Positions 9,038 to 20,804 are shown, numbered from the stretch's first letter. The stretch is 64,000 nt of DNA from Streptococcus mitis (GCF_946190275.1 NZ_CAMHZQ010000008.1:24485-88484), one strand, 5' to 3'. A program made the numbers and translations. Notes: generated by a model from the sequence alone, not told the origin.

Positions 9038-10081
9038 ATGGAAAAAAAGAAATTACGCATCAATATGTTGAGTTCAAGTGAGAAAGTAGCAGGACAAGGA
9101 GTTTCAGGTGCCTACCGTGAATTAGTTCGTCTTCTTCACCGTGATGCCAAGGACCAATTGATTGTTACAGAAAATCTTCCAATAGAGGCAGATGTGACTC
9201 ACTTTCATACAATTGATTTCCCCTATTATTTATCAACCTTCCAAAAGAAACGCTCAGGGAGAAAGATTGGCTATGTGCATTTCTTGCCTGATACACTTGA
9301 GGGAAGTTTGAAAATTCCATTTTTCTTAAAGGGAATTGTTAAACGTTATGTATTTTCTTTTTACAACCGGATGGAACACTTAGTTGTGGTCAATCCTATG
9401 TTTATTGAGGATTTGGTGGCAGCTGGTATTCCACGTGAAAAAGTGACCTATATTCCTAATTTTGTCAATAAGGAAAAATGGCATCCTCTTCCACAGGAAG
9501 AGGTAGCGAAACTGCGTACAGAGCTAGGTCTTAGTGACAATCAGTTTATCGTAGTAGGTGCTGGTCAAGTTCAGAAGCGCAAAGGGATTGACGATTTTAT
9601 CCGTCTGGCTGAGGAATTGCCTCAGATTACCTTTATCTGGGCTGGTGGTTTCTCTTTTGGTGGCATGACAGATGGTTATGAACGCTATAAGAAAATTATG
9701 GAGAATCCCCCTAAAAATTTGATTTTTCCAGGTATTGTATCGCCAGAGCGGATGCGCGAGTTGTATGCCCTAGCGGATCTTTTCTTGCTTCCTAGTTACA
9801 ATGAGCTCTTTCCGATGACGATTTTAGAGGCTGCCAGTTGTGAAGCTCCGATTATGTTGCGTGATTTGGATCTTTATAAGGTGATTTTAGAGGGGAATTA
9901 TCGGGCGACAGCAGACAGAGAAGAAATGAAAGAAGCTATTTTAGAATATCAAGCAAATCCTGCTGCTTTAAAAGATTTGAAAGAAAAAGCTAAGAATATT
10001 TCTAGAGAGTATTCAGAAGAGCATCTGTTACAAATCTGGTTGGACTTTTATGAGAAACAAGCCGCTTTAGGGAGAAAGTAA
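9038..10081 (+). CDS. cpoA: Glycolipid glycosyltransferase CpoA (GT4 family)
   Basis: GT-B fold glycosyltransferase of 347 residues. By position (after rpoD and DUF59, before a second glycosyltransferase) and sequence it corresponds to pneumococcal CpoA, which adds galactose to glucosyl-diacylglycerol. The C-terminal half has the GT4 signature (VVGAGQVQKRKGIDDFIRLA ; SYNELFPMTILEAASCEAP with the E-x7-E pattern). It acts at the inner face of the membrane. Start is taken as ATG 9038; an ATG at 9065 is the alternative. The next gene follows after 15 bases. Confidence 0.85.
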   Translation: MEKKKLRINMLSSSEKVAGQGVSGAYRELVRLLHRDAKDQLIVTENLPIEADVTHFHTIDFPYYLSTFQKKRSGRKIGYVHFLPDTLEGSLKIPFFLKGIVKRYVFSFYNRMEHLVVVNPMFIEDLVAAGIPREKVTYIPNFVNKEKWHPLPQEEVAKLRTELGLSDNQFIVVGAGQVQKRKGIDDFIRLAEELPQITFIWAGGFSFGGMTDGYERYKKIMENPPKNLIFPGIVSPERMRELYALADLFLLPSYNELFPMTILEAASCEAPIMLRDLDLYKVILEGNYRATADREEMKEAILEYQANPAALKDLKEKAKNISREYSEEHLLQIWLDFYEKQAALGRK

Positions 10082-10096
10082 AAAGTGAGGTAATCT

Positions 10097-11422
10097 ATGC
10101 GAATTGGTTTATTTACAGATACCTATTTTCCTCAGGTTTCAGGTGTTGCGACCAGTATTCGAACCTTGAAAACCGAACTTGAAAAGCAAGGGCACGCTGT
10201 TTTTATCTTTACGACGACAGATAAGGATGTCAATCGTTATGAAGATTGGCAAATTATCCGCATTCCAAGTGTTCCCTTCTTTGCTTTTAAGGATCGCCGC
10301 TTTGCCTATCGAGGATTCAGCAAGGCGCTTGAAATTGCTAAACAATATCAACTGGATATTATCCATACTCAGACAGAATTTTCTCTTGGCTTGTTGGGAA
10401 TTTGGATTGCGCGTGAATTGAAGATTCCAGTCATCCATACCTATCACACCCAATACGAAGACTACGTGCATTATATTGCCAAGGGGATGTTGATTCGTCC
10501 TAGTATGGTCAAGTATCTGGTCAGAGGTTTCCTGCACGATGTGGATGGGGTTATTTGCCCGAGTGAGATTGTCCGTGACTTGCTATCGGACTATAAGGTC
10601 AAGGTTGAAAAGCGGGTCATTCCAACAGGGATTGAATTAGCCAAGTTTGAGCGTCCAGAAATCAAGCAAGAAAATCTAAAAGAACTACGTAGTAAACTAG
10701 GGATTCAAGATGATGAACAGATGTTGCTGAGTCTTTCCAGAATTTCCTATGAAAAAAATATTCAAGCAGTTTTAGCAGCTTTTGCAGATGTTCTGAAAGA
10801 AGAAGACAAGGTTAAACTGGTGGTAGCTGGAGACGGTCCTTATCTGGATGACCTCAAAGAGCAAGCCCAGAAACTAGAGATTCAAGACTCTGTTGTCTTT
10901 ACAGGGATGATTGCTCCTAGTGAGACAGCTCTTTACTATAAGGTGGCGGATTTCTTCATCTCGGCATCGACAAGTGAAACCCAAGGCTTGACCTACTTGG
11001 AAAGCTTAGCTAGTGGGACGCCTGTCATTGCACATGGAAATCCTTATCTGGACAATCTTATCAGTGATAAAATGTTTGGAACCTTGTATTACGGTGAACA
11101 TGATTTGGCTGGAGCTATTCTGGAGGCCCTGATTGCAACACCAGATATGAATGAGCATACCTTATCAGAGAAATTGTACGAGATTTCAGCTGAGAACTTT
11201 GGAAAACGGGTGCATGAGTTTTATCTGGATGCCATTATTTCAAATAACTTCCAGAAAGATTTAGCAAAAGATGATACGGTCAGCCAGCGTATCTTTAAGA
11301 CAGTTTTGTATTTACCACAACAGGTGGTTGCTGTACCGGTAAAAGGCTCTAGACGCATGCTGAAGGCTTCAAAAACACAGTTAATCAGCATAAGAGATTA
11401 TTGGAAAGACCATGAAGAATAG
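10097..11422 (+). CDS. Glucosyl-diacylglycerol synthase-type glycosyltransferase
   Basis: GT4-family enzyme of 441 residues starting MRIGLFTDTYFPQVSGVATS, the usual start of processive-lipid glucosyltransferases. In pneumococcus the gene after cpoA makes monoglucosyl-diacylglycerol, the substrate of CpoA. Signatures are the acceptor-side HTYHTQYEDYVHY, donor-side RISYEKNIQ and TSETQGLTYLESLASGTPVIA. A basic, aromatic C-terminus probably binds the membrane. RBS GTGAGG. Together the two genes set the bilayer/non-bilayer lipid ratio and the anchor for lipoteichoic acid. Confidence 0.85.
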   Translation: MRIGLFTDTYFPQVSGVATSIRTLKTELEKQGHAVFIFTTTDKDVNRYEDWQIIRIPSVPFFAFKDRRFAYRGFSKALEIAKQYQLDIIHTQTEFSLGLLGIWIARELKIPVIHTYHTQYEDYVHYIAKGMLIRPSMVKYLVRGFLHDVDGVICPSEIVRDLLSDYKVKVEKRVIPTGIELAKFERPEIKQENLKELRSKLGIQDDEQMLLSLSRISYEKNIQAVLAAFADVLKEEDKVKLVVAGDGPYLDDLKEQAQKLEIQDSVVFTGMIAPSETALYYKVADFFISASTSETQGLTYLESLASGTPVIAHGNPYLDNLISDKMFGTLYYGEHDLAGAILEALIATPDMNEHTLSEKLYEISAENFGKRVHEFYLDAIISNNFQKDLAKDDTVSQRIFKTVLYLPQQVVAVPVKGSRRMLKASKTQLISIRDYWKDHEE

Positions 11423-11436
11423 AAAGAGGAATAGCT

Positions 11437-11628
11437 ATGAAAAAACAATTGATGAGAAGTGGTAGTGATCAAAAAATTGCTGGAGTATGTGCTGGAGTCG
11501 CAAACTATTTTGATATTGATCCTACTATTGTTCGTGTAATATGGGGTGTTCTTGCATTTTGTTATGGGGCAGGAATTGTAGCTTATATCATTTTATGGAT
11601 TATTGCGCCTGTAGCAACTGACTATTGA
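11437..11628 (+). CDS. PspC-domain small membrane protein
   Basis: A 63-residue protein made almost entirely of a PspC (phage-shock) domain: LMRSGSDQKIAGVCAGVANYF, then one long membrane segment (residues 36-58). Such proteins sense or buffer envelope stress. It is 14 bases after the glycolipid synthase, so expression is probably linked to lipid synthesis. No partner phage-shock genes are near. Confidence 0.85.
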   Translation: MKKQLMRSGSDQKIAGVCAGVANYFDIDPTIVRVIWGVLAFCYGAGIVAYIILWIIAPVATDY

Positions 11629-11686
11629 AAACTAGTTCAATTCATGCTAAGATAATAGAAAATAGAATGTAACGAAGGAGAAAAAA

Positions 11687-11821
11687 ATGGCATTTGGAGA
11701 TAATGGAAATCGTAAAAAAACTATGTTTGAGAAAATAACCTTGTTTATCGTGATTATCATGCTAGTAGCAAGTTTATTGGGAATTTTTGCAACTGCAATT
11801 GGTGCCCTCAGTAATCTATAA
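11687..11821 (+). CDS. DUF4044-family small membrane protein
   Basis: A 44-residue protein with strong RBS AAGGAG (11675-11680). The N-terminus is short and basic (GNRKKTMFEKI), followed by one membrane segment (ITLFIVIIMLVASLLGIFA). It matches the pattern of the DUF4044 family of Lactobacillales; function unknown. It ends 25 bases before a terminator. Confidence 0.75.
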   Translation: MAFGDNGNRKKTMFEKITLFIVIIMLVASLLGIFATAIGALSNL

Positions 11822-11845
11822 AATAGATTCAAGAAAATTTAGTGA

Positions 11846-11868
11846 CTGGGATTTCCCAGCCCTTTTTT
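11846..11868 (+). terminator. Terminator closing the cpoA operon
   Basis: CTGGG (11846-11850) pairs with CCCAG (11855-11859), then CCC and TTTTTT (11863-11868). It lies just ahead of obg. Confidence 0.65.
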
Positions 11869-11884
11869 AAAGTGAGAAGAAAAA

Positions 11885-13195
11885 ATGAGTATGTTTTTAG
11901 ATACAGCTAAGATCAAGGTCAAGGCTGGTAATGGTGGTGATGGCATGGTTGCCTTTCGCCGTGAAAAATATGTCCCTAATGGCGGTCCTTGGGGCGGTGA
12001 TGGTGGTCGTGGAGGTAATGTCGTCTTCGTTGTAGACGAAGGTTTGCGTACTTTGATGGATTTCCGCTACAATCGTCATTTCAAGGCTGATTCTGGTGAA
12101 AAAGGAATGACCAAAGGGATGCATGGTCGTGGAGCTGAGGACCTTAGAGTTCGAGTACCACAAGGTACGACTGTTCGTGATGCAGAGACTGGCAAGGTTT
12201 TGACAGATTTGATTGAACATGGTCAAGAATTTATCGTTGCCCACGGTGGACGTGGTGGACGTGGAAATATTCGTTTCGCAACACCAAAAAATCCTGCACC
12301 GGAAATCTCTGAAAATGGAGAACCAGGTCAGGAACGTGAGTTACAATTGGAACTAAAAATCTTGGCTGATGTTGGTTTAGTTGGATTCCCATCTGTTGGG
12401 AAATCAACACTTTTAAGTGTTATTACCTCAGCTAAACCTAAAATTGGTGCCTACCACTTTACGACCATTGTGCCAAATCTAGGTATGGTTCGTACCCAAT
12501 CAGGTGAATCCTTTGCAGTAGCCGATCTACCAGGTTTGATTGAAGGCGCTAGTCAAGGTGTTGGTTTGGGAACTCAGTTCCTCCGTCACATCGAGCGTAC
12601 ACGTGTCATCCTTCACATCATTGATATGTCAGCTAGCGAAGGCCGTGATCCTTATGAGGACTATCTAGCGATCAATAAAGAGCTGGAGTCATACAATCTT
12701 CGTCTCATGGAGCGTCCACAGATCATTGTAGCTAATAAGATGGACATGCCTGAAAGTCAGGAAAATCTTAAAGAATTTAAGAAAAAATTAGCTGAAAATT
12801 ACGACGAATTTGAAGAGCTACCAGCTATTTTCCCAATATCTGGTTTGACCAAGCAAGGTCTGGCTACACTTTTGGATGCTACAGCTGAATTGTTAGACAA
12901 GACACCAGAATTCTTGCTCTACGACGAGTCAGATATGGAAGAAGAAGTTTACTATGGATTTAACGAGGAAGAAAAAGCCTTTGAAATTAGTCGTGATGAC
13001 GATGCGACATGGGTACTTTCTGGTGAAAAACTCATGAAACTCTTTAATATGACCAACTTTGATCGTGACGAATCAGTCATGAAATTTGCTCGCCAGCTAC
13101 GTGGCATGGGGGTTGATGAATCCCTTCGTGCGCGTGGTGCTAAGGATGGAGATTTGGTCCGCATTGGTAAATTTGAGTTTGAATTTGTAGACTAG
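11885..13195 (+). CDS. obg: GTPase Obg / CgtA
   Basis: Essential ribosome-associated GTPase for 50S maturation and stress control; 436 residues. The N-terminal glycine-rich Obg fold (residues 1-160: [25 protein letters not shown]) is followed by the G domain with GFPSVGKST (G1), DLPG (G3) and NKMD (G4), and an OCT domain (from about 355). The RBS GAGAAG overlaps the end of the preceding spacer. A small gene follows after 9 bases. Confidence 0.97.
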   Translation: MSMFLDTAKIKVKAGNGGDGMVAFRREKYVPNGGPWGGDGGRGGNVVFVVDEGLRTLMDFRYNRHFKADSGEKGMTKGMHGRGAEDLRVRVPQGTTVRDAETGKVLTDLIEHGQEFIVAHGGRGGRGNIRFATPKNPAPEISENGEPGQERELQLELKILADVGLVGFPSVGKSTLLSVITSAKPKIGAYHFTTIVPNLGMVRTQSGESFAVADLPGLIEGASQGVGLGTQFLRHIERTRVILHIIDMSASEGRDPYEDYLAINKELESYNLRLMERPQIIVANKMDMPESQENLKEFKKKLAENYDEFEELPAIFPISGLTKQGLATLLDATAELLDKTPEFLLYDESDMEEEVYYGFNEEEKAFEISRDDDATWVLSGEKLMKLFNMTNFDRDESVMKFARQLRGMGVDESLRARGAKDGDLVRIGKFEFEFVD

Positions 13196-13204
13196 GAGAC
13201 TGAT

Positions 13205-13363
13205 ATGGGAGATAAACCGATATCTTTCCGAGATGCGGATGGTAATTTTGTTTCCGCCGCAGACGTTTGGAATGAAAAGAAATTGGAAGAACTATTTAAT
13301 CGTCTCAATCCAAATCGTGCTTTGAGGTTGGCACGAACTAAAAAAGAAAATCCATCTCAGTAA
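13205..13363 (+). CDS. Small conserved protein after obg, function unknown
   Basis: A 52-residue frame starting MGDKPISFRDADGNFVSAADVWN, with AGGAGACTG as RBS across the obg stop. It is hydrophilic, with no membrane segment or cysteine, and a basic C-terminal tail (RALRLARTKKENPS). The compact spacing behind obg and the terminator right after support a real gene. Confidence 0.7.
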   Translation: MGDKPISFRDADGNFVSAADVWNEKKLEELFNRLNPNRALRLARTKKENPSQ

Positions 13364-13379
13364 AGAAGATAAAAAAATT

Positions 13380-13399
13380 CCGTGCCTCATCAGACACGG
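13380..13399. terminator. Bidirectional terminator between obg operon and argR
   Basis: CCGTG (13380-13384) pairs with CACGG (13395-13399), with an A-rich run on the left and ATTTT on the right, so it can serve both convergent operons. Confidence 0.65.
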
Positions 13400-13406
13400 G
13401 ATTTTA

Positions 13407-13877
13407 CTATTCACCAAAGAAAAATGGTGGGGCGAATTTTTTCAGATCTTCAAAGCATTTTTGAGCAGCTTCTGCATCTTCGCAGATGACGAGACAGACA
13501 TCATCGCCACAGAGGGTAGCGATAGCGTCAGGGAAGCTCAAAGCATCAATGATAGAACCAAAGGATTGAGCAAGTCCAGGAAGAGTTTTTAGTAGGACTT
13601 GGTGTTGAACCGGGCGCATCAAGACAAGGGCGTCTTCCATGTAGAGTTCGAGACGTTTTTCCCATTTTGAGATCGAACCTGTATTAAGCACGTAGTAAGA
13701 GTTATCCTCTTCGCGGACTTTTGACAGGTTCATATTTTTGATGTCACGTGAGAGAGTTGCCTGGGTAACTTGAATGTCGTTATCAGCAAGAAGGGCTTGC
13801 AATTCAGCCTGTGTATGAATCTTGTTTTTTGCAACAAGAGCGCGTATGAGTTGGTGTCGGTGTTCAGATTTATTCAT
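13407..13877 (-). CDS. argR: ArgR-family transcriptional regulator (first of two)
   Basis: A 156-residue arginine-responsive regulator. The N-terminal winged helix (residues 1-70) includes VTQATLSRDIKNMNLSKV; the C-terminal oligomerisation and arginine-binding domain keeps the acidic pair in TLCGDDVCLVIC. It lies 18 bases downstream of pepX on the same strand, so it is likely co-transcribed with the peptidase. A second ArgR-family gene is at 35803-36234; streptococci often need two such subunits for arginine control. Confidence 0.88.
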   Translation of the reverse strand: MNKSEHRHQLIRALVAKNKIHTQAELQALLADNDIQVTQATLSRDIKNMNLSKVREEDNSYYVLNTGSISKWEKRLELYMEDALVLMRPVQHQVLLKTLPGLAQSFGSIIDALSFPDAIATLCGDDVCLVICEDAEAAQKCFEDLKKFAPPFFFGE

Positions 13878-13895
13878 AATAATTTAACTCCTTTT

Positions 13896-16169
13896 TTAGT
13901 GAGGTATGGTAAGTGTGGACTGAGAGAGGTCGACAGTCAGGTGGTAGTCAGTATTGTCACGTATGGTGATTTCAAAGTCAGTAGTATAGAGGACTAAACG
14001 AAGAGTATCTCCTTCTTTTAACTTGTAAATAGTAGGTTGTAGTTCAAATTGCACATCCATCCATTCATCTGCAGTAATATCCTCTACTAACAGTAAATCA
14101 TTTCTATTTTGTAAATTGAGGTAACCTTTTGTCACGACTCGTTGTGCATTTGGTCTAAATGGTAATTCACAGAGATTTTCCAACATATGGTAGCGTCCGT
14201 TATCAATGGTTTTAGCACTTAAAATAGCTGGATAAGGTTGCAGGTATTTCTTTTGACCAAGTTCCAGTAGTTGAGCAGATAAAAGCCCCTTGTTTATGCT
14301 GGATTTGATACGAAGATTGAGTTGAGCTCGACCGTTCAAGTGAAGATCCTTGGTCACAGGAAGGTCAAGGGTAATTTGATTGACTTTCCCTTGATAGAGT
14401 TCCGTATTGAAGGTCTGGTAGGTTTTACCATAGCGCTCAAAATCCTTATCTGGGTACTGGTTTTGAATGACTTTCTCTTCTTGACCAAGTGAGAAGGTTT
14501 CAAAGTTTTCTTGCCCACCGAAGTTATCAAGTGATAACCAAGTCTGAGGGGCTGTATTGTCCTGCCAAATGACAGTAGGAAGTTGGAAATCTGTATCTTG
14601 TCCCAGTAATTTTTTAGTCAATAAGGCATTCATGGACTCACGGAAGTCAATGGACTGCCAGTTGTTCATGTAAACATGTGCGCCATTATGGAAAAAGAGG
14701 TGCTTGTTTATATGAGCAGGCAGGGCATGGAACATCTGGTAAACATGAAGTGGTTTGACATTCCAATCCTGTGAACCGTGGGTAAAGACAACCTCTGCCT
14801 TTACTTTATCAGCATTGAGTAAATAGTTGCGGTCATGCCAAAACTGATTGTAGTCGCCGGTCTTGCGATCTAACTGCTCTTTTACTTTTTCTAAGTCAGC
14901 TTGGTGAGCCTCATTGCCACGGATATAGTCGCCAGCCAAGAGATTACGAGAGTAGGTTAGTTCAGCAAGGGAGTCAAAGTCCTCACCTGGATAACCGCCT
15001 GGGCTAGTCACCAGACCGTTTTCACGATAATAGTTGTACCATGAAGAAATGCCAGCTTCAGCAATGATAACCTCTAAACCATCGACGCCTGTAGTCGCAA
15101 GCCCATTTGACATGGTTCCAAGATAGGAAAGTCCAGTTGTGGCTACTTTTCCATTTGACCAGTCAGCTTTGACTTGACACTGACGCGTGTGGTCGGTAAA
15201 GGCACGACAACGACCATTAAGCCAATCAATGACATTTTTATAAGCTTCGATTTGCTGGTAGTCGCCATTAGTCATGAAACCAGTAGAGTCTTTGGTACCA
15301 ACACCTGACACATAGAGATTGGCAAAACCTCGTGGGAGGAAGTAGTCGTTGAGTGTATAGCTAGAGTTGATGTGACTTAGCTTTTCCTCAGCTTCTGACA
15401 CAAGCTCAGCTTGTCCTTGAGGTTGGACGAGATTGAGTTGAGGTTCCTCTAGTTCAATCTTATGAGCAAGTTTAACCTCAAGCTCGCCCTCCATCTTGTA
15501 GAGAGCTTTGTCACTGGCCTTATCATTGGTTCCTTGGTGATAAGGGCTGGCTGTCATAATAGCAGGGATTTGTCCTTCATAACGTGGACGAATAATGCTA
15601 ACCTTGACTAAGTCTGGTAGCCCTTTTTGGTCAGTATCGACACGAGACTCAACGTAGACCACTTCTCGAATAACATCATGGCTAGAAAAAGTAGCCAAAC
15701 TCTTGCCGTTAAAGTAGTGGTAGTCATTATCCTCTGGAATAAGACCATCACTAACAAGTTGGTCGATAAGAGTATTTCCCTTTTTGGTGCGAGTATTGAG
15801 TAACTGATAGAGATTTTCAATCAAGTCACCATATACAATAGGAAATCCAGTCTCTTTACGAAAAGCTTCACTATCTTCGAAGTCAACCAAATAAGAAAAG
15901 CCTAAAAGTTGAAAAGCAACAGTATAAAAAATATCTGCTGTCAGTTCATCTTCTGATTGAAAAAATGTTAGCAGGTCTGTTTTTTTATCAGCTGCTAGGA
16001 TGGAAAGTGGATAGTTGGTGTCTTGATAAGTGAAAAAGAAACGACTTAGAAAAGACTCCAACATCTTTTTATTTGTTGACTCAGATGGAAAATCAAATCC
16101 ATACTTTTTTAATTCATATAAAATAGTATCTCTTGGAAGTGATAAATAGCTGAATTGATTAAAGCGCAT
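13896..16169 (-). CDS. pepX: X-prolyl dipeptidyl aminopeptidase
   Basis: Cytoplasmic serine peptidase (family S15) that releases X-Pro dipeptides, important for using proline-rich peptides such as casein or salivary peptides; 757 residues. The nucleophile motif is GLSYLG (around residue 348); the acid and histidine lie in GSQDWNV and [11 protein letters not shown] helical N-terminal dimerisation domain precedes the catalytic part and a beta-rich domain follows. RBS AAGGAGG is exact (complement at 16174-16180). A -10 TATAAT (complement 16201-16206) is visible; no good -35 was seen. Confidence 0.96.
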   Translation of the reverse strand: MRFNQFSYLSLPRDTILYELKKYGFDFPSESTNKKMLESFLSRFFFTYQDTNYPLSILAADKKTDLLTFFQSEDELTADIFYTVAFQLLGFSYLVDFEDSEAFRKETGFPIVYGDLIENLYQLLNTRTKKGNTLIDQLVSDGLIPEDNDYHYFNGKSLATFSSHDVIREVVYVESRVDTDQKGLPDLVKVSIIRPRYEGQIPAIMTASPYHQGTNDKASDKALYKMEGELEVKLAHKIELEEPQLNLVQPQGQAELVSEAEEKLSHINSSYTLNDYFLPRGFANLYVSGVGTKDSTGFMTNGDYQQIEAYKNVIDWLNGRCRAFTDHTRQCQVKADWSNGKVATTGLSYLGTMSNGLATTGVDGLEVIIAEAGISSWYNYYRENGLVTSPGGYPGEDFDSLAELTYSRNLLAGDYIRGNEAHQADLEKVKEQLDRKTGDYNQFWHDRNYLLNADKVKAEVVFTHGSQDWNVKPLHVYQMFHALPAHINKHLFFHNGAHVYMNNWQSIDFRESMNALLTKKLLGQDTDFQLPTVIWQDNTAPQTWLSLDNFGGQENFETFSLGQEEKVIQNQYPDKDFERYGKTYQTFNTELYQGKVNQITLDLPVTKDLHLNGRAQLNLRIKSSINKGLLSAQLLELGQKKYLQPYPAILSAKTIDNGRYHMLENLCELPFRPNAQRVVTKGYLNLQNRNDLLLVEDITADEWMDVQFELQPTIYKLKEGDTLRLVLYTTDFEITIRDNTDYHLTVDLSQSTLTIPH

Positions 16170-16555
16170 AAAACCTCCTTGTAAAATAATAATTAAGGTT
16201 ATTATATCAAAAAAATAGGAGAAAGGGAATCATTAAGTGAGAAAGAAATTAATTAAAGAATAATGAATACAAATTATATGAAATAATATGTGATATTCTA
16301 TAGCATTCATAAATTAAACGATATCTAACAAGAATTTTGAGTGAATTTATCTCACTTCTTTAAAAGAGATATCCATTTATTGGGATAAAAAGTTCAAAAT
16401 AGTTTACAAAAACATTTCTACTGCAAATATATTTGTTATTTTTTCATCCAAAATGCCTTATTTAAAATATAAAATAGAGATAGGAGTCATTGCTTTTGTC
16501 TTTCTCTTTTTGAAAATGGTATAATATAGTGAGAAGGATAGAGGAGAAGTGTAAA
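16170..16555. other. AT-rich pepX/dnaE divergent spacer
   Basis: About 385 bases with no credible gene. It holds the pepX -10 and RBS at the left end and the dnaE promoter at the right. The middle is very AT-rich, with no clear hairpin-plus-T tract or repeat. Confidence 0.6.
16496..16525 (+). promoter_or_regulatory. dnaE promoter
   Basis: TTGTCT (16496-16501), 18-bp spacer, TATAAT (16520-16525). Transcription would start near 16532, which excludes the in-frame GTG at 16529 as the start codon. Confidence 0.6.
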
Positions 16556-19500
16556 TTGATCGCACAACTAGATACAAAAACAGTCTATAGTTTTATGGAG
16601 AGCGTCATTTCGATTGAAAAGTATGTGAGAGCAGCTAAAGAATACGGCTACACTCATCTGGCTATGATGGATATTGATAATCTTTATGGTGCTTTTGACT
16701 TTATAGAGGTTACAAAAAAATATGGCATTCATCCTTTATTAGGACTTGAAATGACTGTGCTTGTAGATGACAAGGAAGTGAATCTGCGCTTTTTAGCTCT
16801 ATCTAGTGTGGGCTATCAGCAGTTGATGAAACTTTCAACAGCCAAGATGCAGGGGGAGAAAAGTTGGTCAGTTCTATCTCAGTATCTAGAGGATATTGCG
16901 GTAATTGTGCCTTATTTTGAAGAGCTTGAGTTGTTAAATCTAGGCTGTTATTACTATATAGGGGTTTACCCAGAAACACTGGCCAGCGAATTTCACCATC
17001 CTATTTTGCCATTGTATCGGGTCAATACATTTGAAAGTAAGGATAGAGAAGTTCTTCAAGTATTAACAGCGATTAAAGAAAATATACCGCTCAGAGAAGT
17101 TCCTTTGCGCTCGCGACAAGATGTCTTTATATCAGCAAGTTCTTTAGAGAAATTATTCCTAGAACGTTTTCCGCAAGCCTTGGACAATTTAGAAAAGCTG
17201 ATTTCAGGTATTTCTTATGATTTGGATACTAGCCTGAAACTGCCTCGTTTTAATCCAGCTAGACCAGCAGTAGAAGAGTTGAGAGAACGTGCTGAATTGG
17301 GGCTTGCTCAGAAGGGATTGTCTGGTAAAGAATATCAAGATCGACTAGACCAAGAATTGGCTGTTATTCATGATATGGGCTTTGATGATTATTTCTTGGT
17401 CGTCTGGGATTTGCTGCGTTTTGGACGTTCGAATGGCTATTATATGGGAATGGGACGGGGTTCTGCAGTTGGTAGCTTGGTTTCCTATGCTTTAGACATT
17501 ACAGGGATTGACCCAGTAGAGAAAAATCTGATTTTTGAACGTTTCCTCAATCGTGAACGCTATACCATGCCTGATATTGATATTGATATCCCAGATATTT
17601 ATCGTCCAGATTTTATCAGATATGTTGGCAATAAATATGGTAGTAAACATGCTGCACAAATCGTTACTTTTTCTACCTTTGGAGCAAAGCAGGCCTTACG
17701 AGATGTTTTAAAACGTTTTGGTGTGCCAGAGTATGAATTGTCTGCAATTACCAAGAAAATCAGTTTTCGTGACAATCTCAAGTCGGCTTATGAGGGTAAC
17801 CTCCAGTTTCGTCAGCAAATCAATAGTAAGTTAGAATACCAAAAAGCCTTTGAGATTGCTTGCAAGATAGAGGGCTATCCAAGACAAACCTCTGTCCATG
17901 CAGCTGGTGTTGTAATCAGTGACCAAGATTTGACCAACTACATCCCTCTGAAGCATGGTGATGAAATTCCACTGACTCAGTATGATGCTCATGGAGTCGA
18001 AGCAAGTGGACTTTTGAAGATGGACTTTCTGGGACTGCGAAATTTGACCTTTGTCCAGAAGATGCAAGAATTGCTTGCTAAAATAGAAGATATTCACTTG
18101 AAAATTGAAGAAATAGATTTGGAAGACAAAGAAACGTTAGCTTTATTTGCCTCTGGTAATACAAAAGGTATCTTTCAATTTGAACAACCTGGTGCTATTC
18201 GCCTGCTAAAACGTGTTCAGCCTGTCTGTTTTGAAGATGTCGTAGCAACTACTTCCCTAAATCGACCAGGTGCTAGTGACTATATCAATAATTTTGTGGC
18301 AAGAAAACATGGGCAGGAAGAAGTGACTGTTCTGGATCCAGTACTGGAGGATATTTTGGCTCCAACTTACGGCATTATGCTCTATCAGGAGCAGGTTATG
18401 CAGGTTGCCCAGCGTTTTGCTGGATTTAGTCTTGGGAAAGCCGATATTTTGCGCCGAGCTATGGGGAAAAAGGATGCCTCTGCCATGCATGAGATGAGGG
18501 CTTCTTTTATTCAAGGTTCATTAGAAGCTGGACATACTGCGGAAAAGGCAGAGCAGGTCTTTGATGTCATGGAGAAGTTTGCAGGTTATGGTTTTAACAG
18601 ATCTCACGCCTATGCCTACTCAGCCTTGGCTTTCCAGTTGGCTTATTTCAAAACACATTATCCAGCTATCTTTTATCAGGTCATGTTGAATTCTGCCAAC
18701 AGTGATTACTTAATGGATGCCTTAGAAGCAGGATTTGAAGTAGTCCCTCTGTTCATCAACACCATCCCCTATCACGATAAAATTACCAACAAGTCCATCT
18801 ATCTAGGTTTAAAATCGATTAAGGGAGTCAGCAAAGATTTGGCGCTTTGGATCATTGAAAATAGACCCTATTCTAACATTGAAGATTTTGTAGCTAAATT
18901 ACCTGAGAATTATCTGAAACTTCCTCTGCTAGAACCGTTGGTAAAAGTTGGTCTTTTCGATTCATTTGAAAAAAATCGTCAAAAAGTATTTAATAACTTA
19001 GCTAATCTATTTGAATTTGTAAAAGAGTTAGGAAGTTTGTTTGGAGATACTATTTATAGTTGGCAGGAATCGGAAGATTGGACAGATCAAGAAAAATTCT
19101 ATATGGAACAAGAACTTTTAGGGATAGGTGTCAGCAAACATCCCCTACAAGCTATTGCAAGTAAAGCTATTTACCCGATTACCCCAATTGGGAATTTGTC
19201 AGAAAATAGCTACGCTATTATTTTGGTTGAAGTTCAGAAAATAAAAGTAATTCGTACCAAAAAGGGCGAAAACATGGCTTTCTTACAGGTAGATGATAGT
19301 AAGAAAAAATTGGATGTCACTCTCTTTTCAGACTTATATCGTCAGGTTGGGCAGGAAATAAAAGAGGGAGCCTTCTACTATATAAAAGGAAAAATCCAGT
19401 CACGTGATGGTCGTCTGCAAATGATTGCACAAGAAATAAGAGAAGCAGTTGCTGAACGCTTTTGGATACAGGTAAAAAATCATGAATCGGATCAAGAAAT

Positions 19501-19657
19501 TTCACGTATTTTAGAACAATTTAAAGGTCCAATCCCAGTCATCGTCAGGTATGAAGAGGAACAGAAAACAATCGTTTCTCCCCATCATTTTGTAGCTAAA
19601 TCCAATGAATTAGAAGCGAAGTTGAATGAAATGGTTATGAAAACGATTTATCGCTAA
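16556..19657 (+). CDS. dnaE: DNA polymerase III alpha subunit DnaE
   Basis: Replicative polymerase that works beside PolC in low-GC Gram-positives, extending primers on the lagging strand; 1033 residues. Start is TTG 16556 with GAGGAG (16541-16546) as RBS. The order is an N-terminal PHP domain (from MIAQLDTKTVYSF), the polymerase core with MGRGSAVGSLVSY and the aspartate-rich PDIDIDIPD, a helix-hairpin-helix region and a C-terminal OB fold (about 880-960). No promoter hairpin separates it from pfkA, but pfkA has its own -10. Confidence 0.96.
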   Translation: MIAQLDTKTVYSFMESVISIEKYVRAAKEYGYTHLAMMDIDNLYGAFDFIEVTKKYGIHPLLGLEMTVLVDDKEVNLRFLALSSVGYQQLMKLSTAKMQGEKSWSVLSQYLEDIAVIVPYFEELELLNLGCYYYIGVYPETLASEFHHPILPLYRVNTFESKDREVLQVLTAIKENIPLREVPLRSRQDVFISASSLEKLFLERFPQALDNLEKLISGISYDLDTSLKLPRFNPARPAVEELRERAELGLAQKGLSGKEYQDRLDQELAVIHDMGFDDYFLVVWDLLRFGRSNGYYMGMGRGSAVGSLVSYALDITGIDPVEKNLIFERFLNRERYTMPDIDIDIPDIYRPDFIRYVGNKYGSKHAAQIVTFSTFGAKQALRDVLKRFGVPEYELSAITKKISFRDNLKSAYEGNLQFRQQINSKLEYQKAFEIACKIEGYPRQTSVHAAGVVISDQDLTNYIPLKHGDEIPLTQYDAHGVEASGLLKMDFLGLRNLTFVQKMQELLAKIEDIHLKIEEIDLEDKETLALFASGNTKGIFQFEQPGAIRLLKRVQPVCFEDVVATTSLNRPGASDYINNFVARKHGQEEVTVLDPVLEDILAPTYGIMLYQEQVMQVAQRFAGFSLGKADILRRAMGKKDASAMHEMRASFIQGSLEAGHTAEKAEQVFDVMEKFAGYGFNRSHAYAYSALAFQLAYFKTHYPAIFYQVMLNSANSDYLMDALEAGFEVVPLFINTIPYHDKITNKSIYLGLKSIKGVSKDLALWIIENRPYSNIEDFVAKLPENYLKLPLLEPLVKVGLFDSFEKNRQKVFNNLANLFEFVKELGSLFGDTIYSWQESEDWTDQEKFYMEQELLGIGVSKHPLQAIASKAIYPITPIGNLSENSYAIILVEVQKIKVIRTKKGENMAFLQVDDSKKKLDVTLFSDLYRQVGQEIKEGAFYYIKGKIQSRDGRLQMIAQEIREAVAERFWIQVKNHESDQEISRILEQFKGPIPVIVRYEEEQKTIVSPHHFVAKSNELEAKLNEMVMKTIYR

Positions 19658-19672
19658 AAATACGGAAAATAG

Positions 19673-20746
<1,074 letters not shown>

Positions 20747-20804
20747 TTTACAATTTAGTTAATAAGACCAAAAAGGTCATATATATAAAGGAGTCACAAA
20801 AATC

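Noticed and set aside
16529..16555. GTG start for DnaE at 16529
   Set aside because: It is 4 bases after the -10 box, so upstream of the expected transcript start; TTG 16556 has a good RBS and gives the normal 1033 residues.
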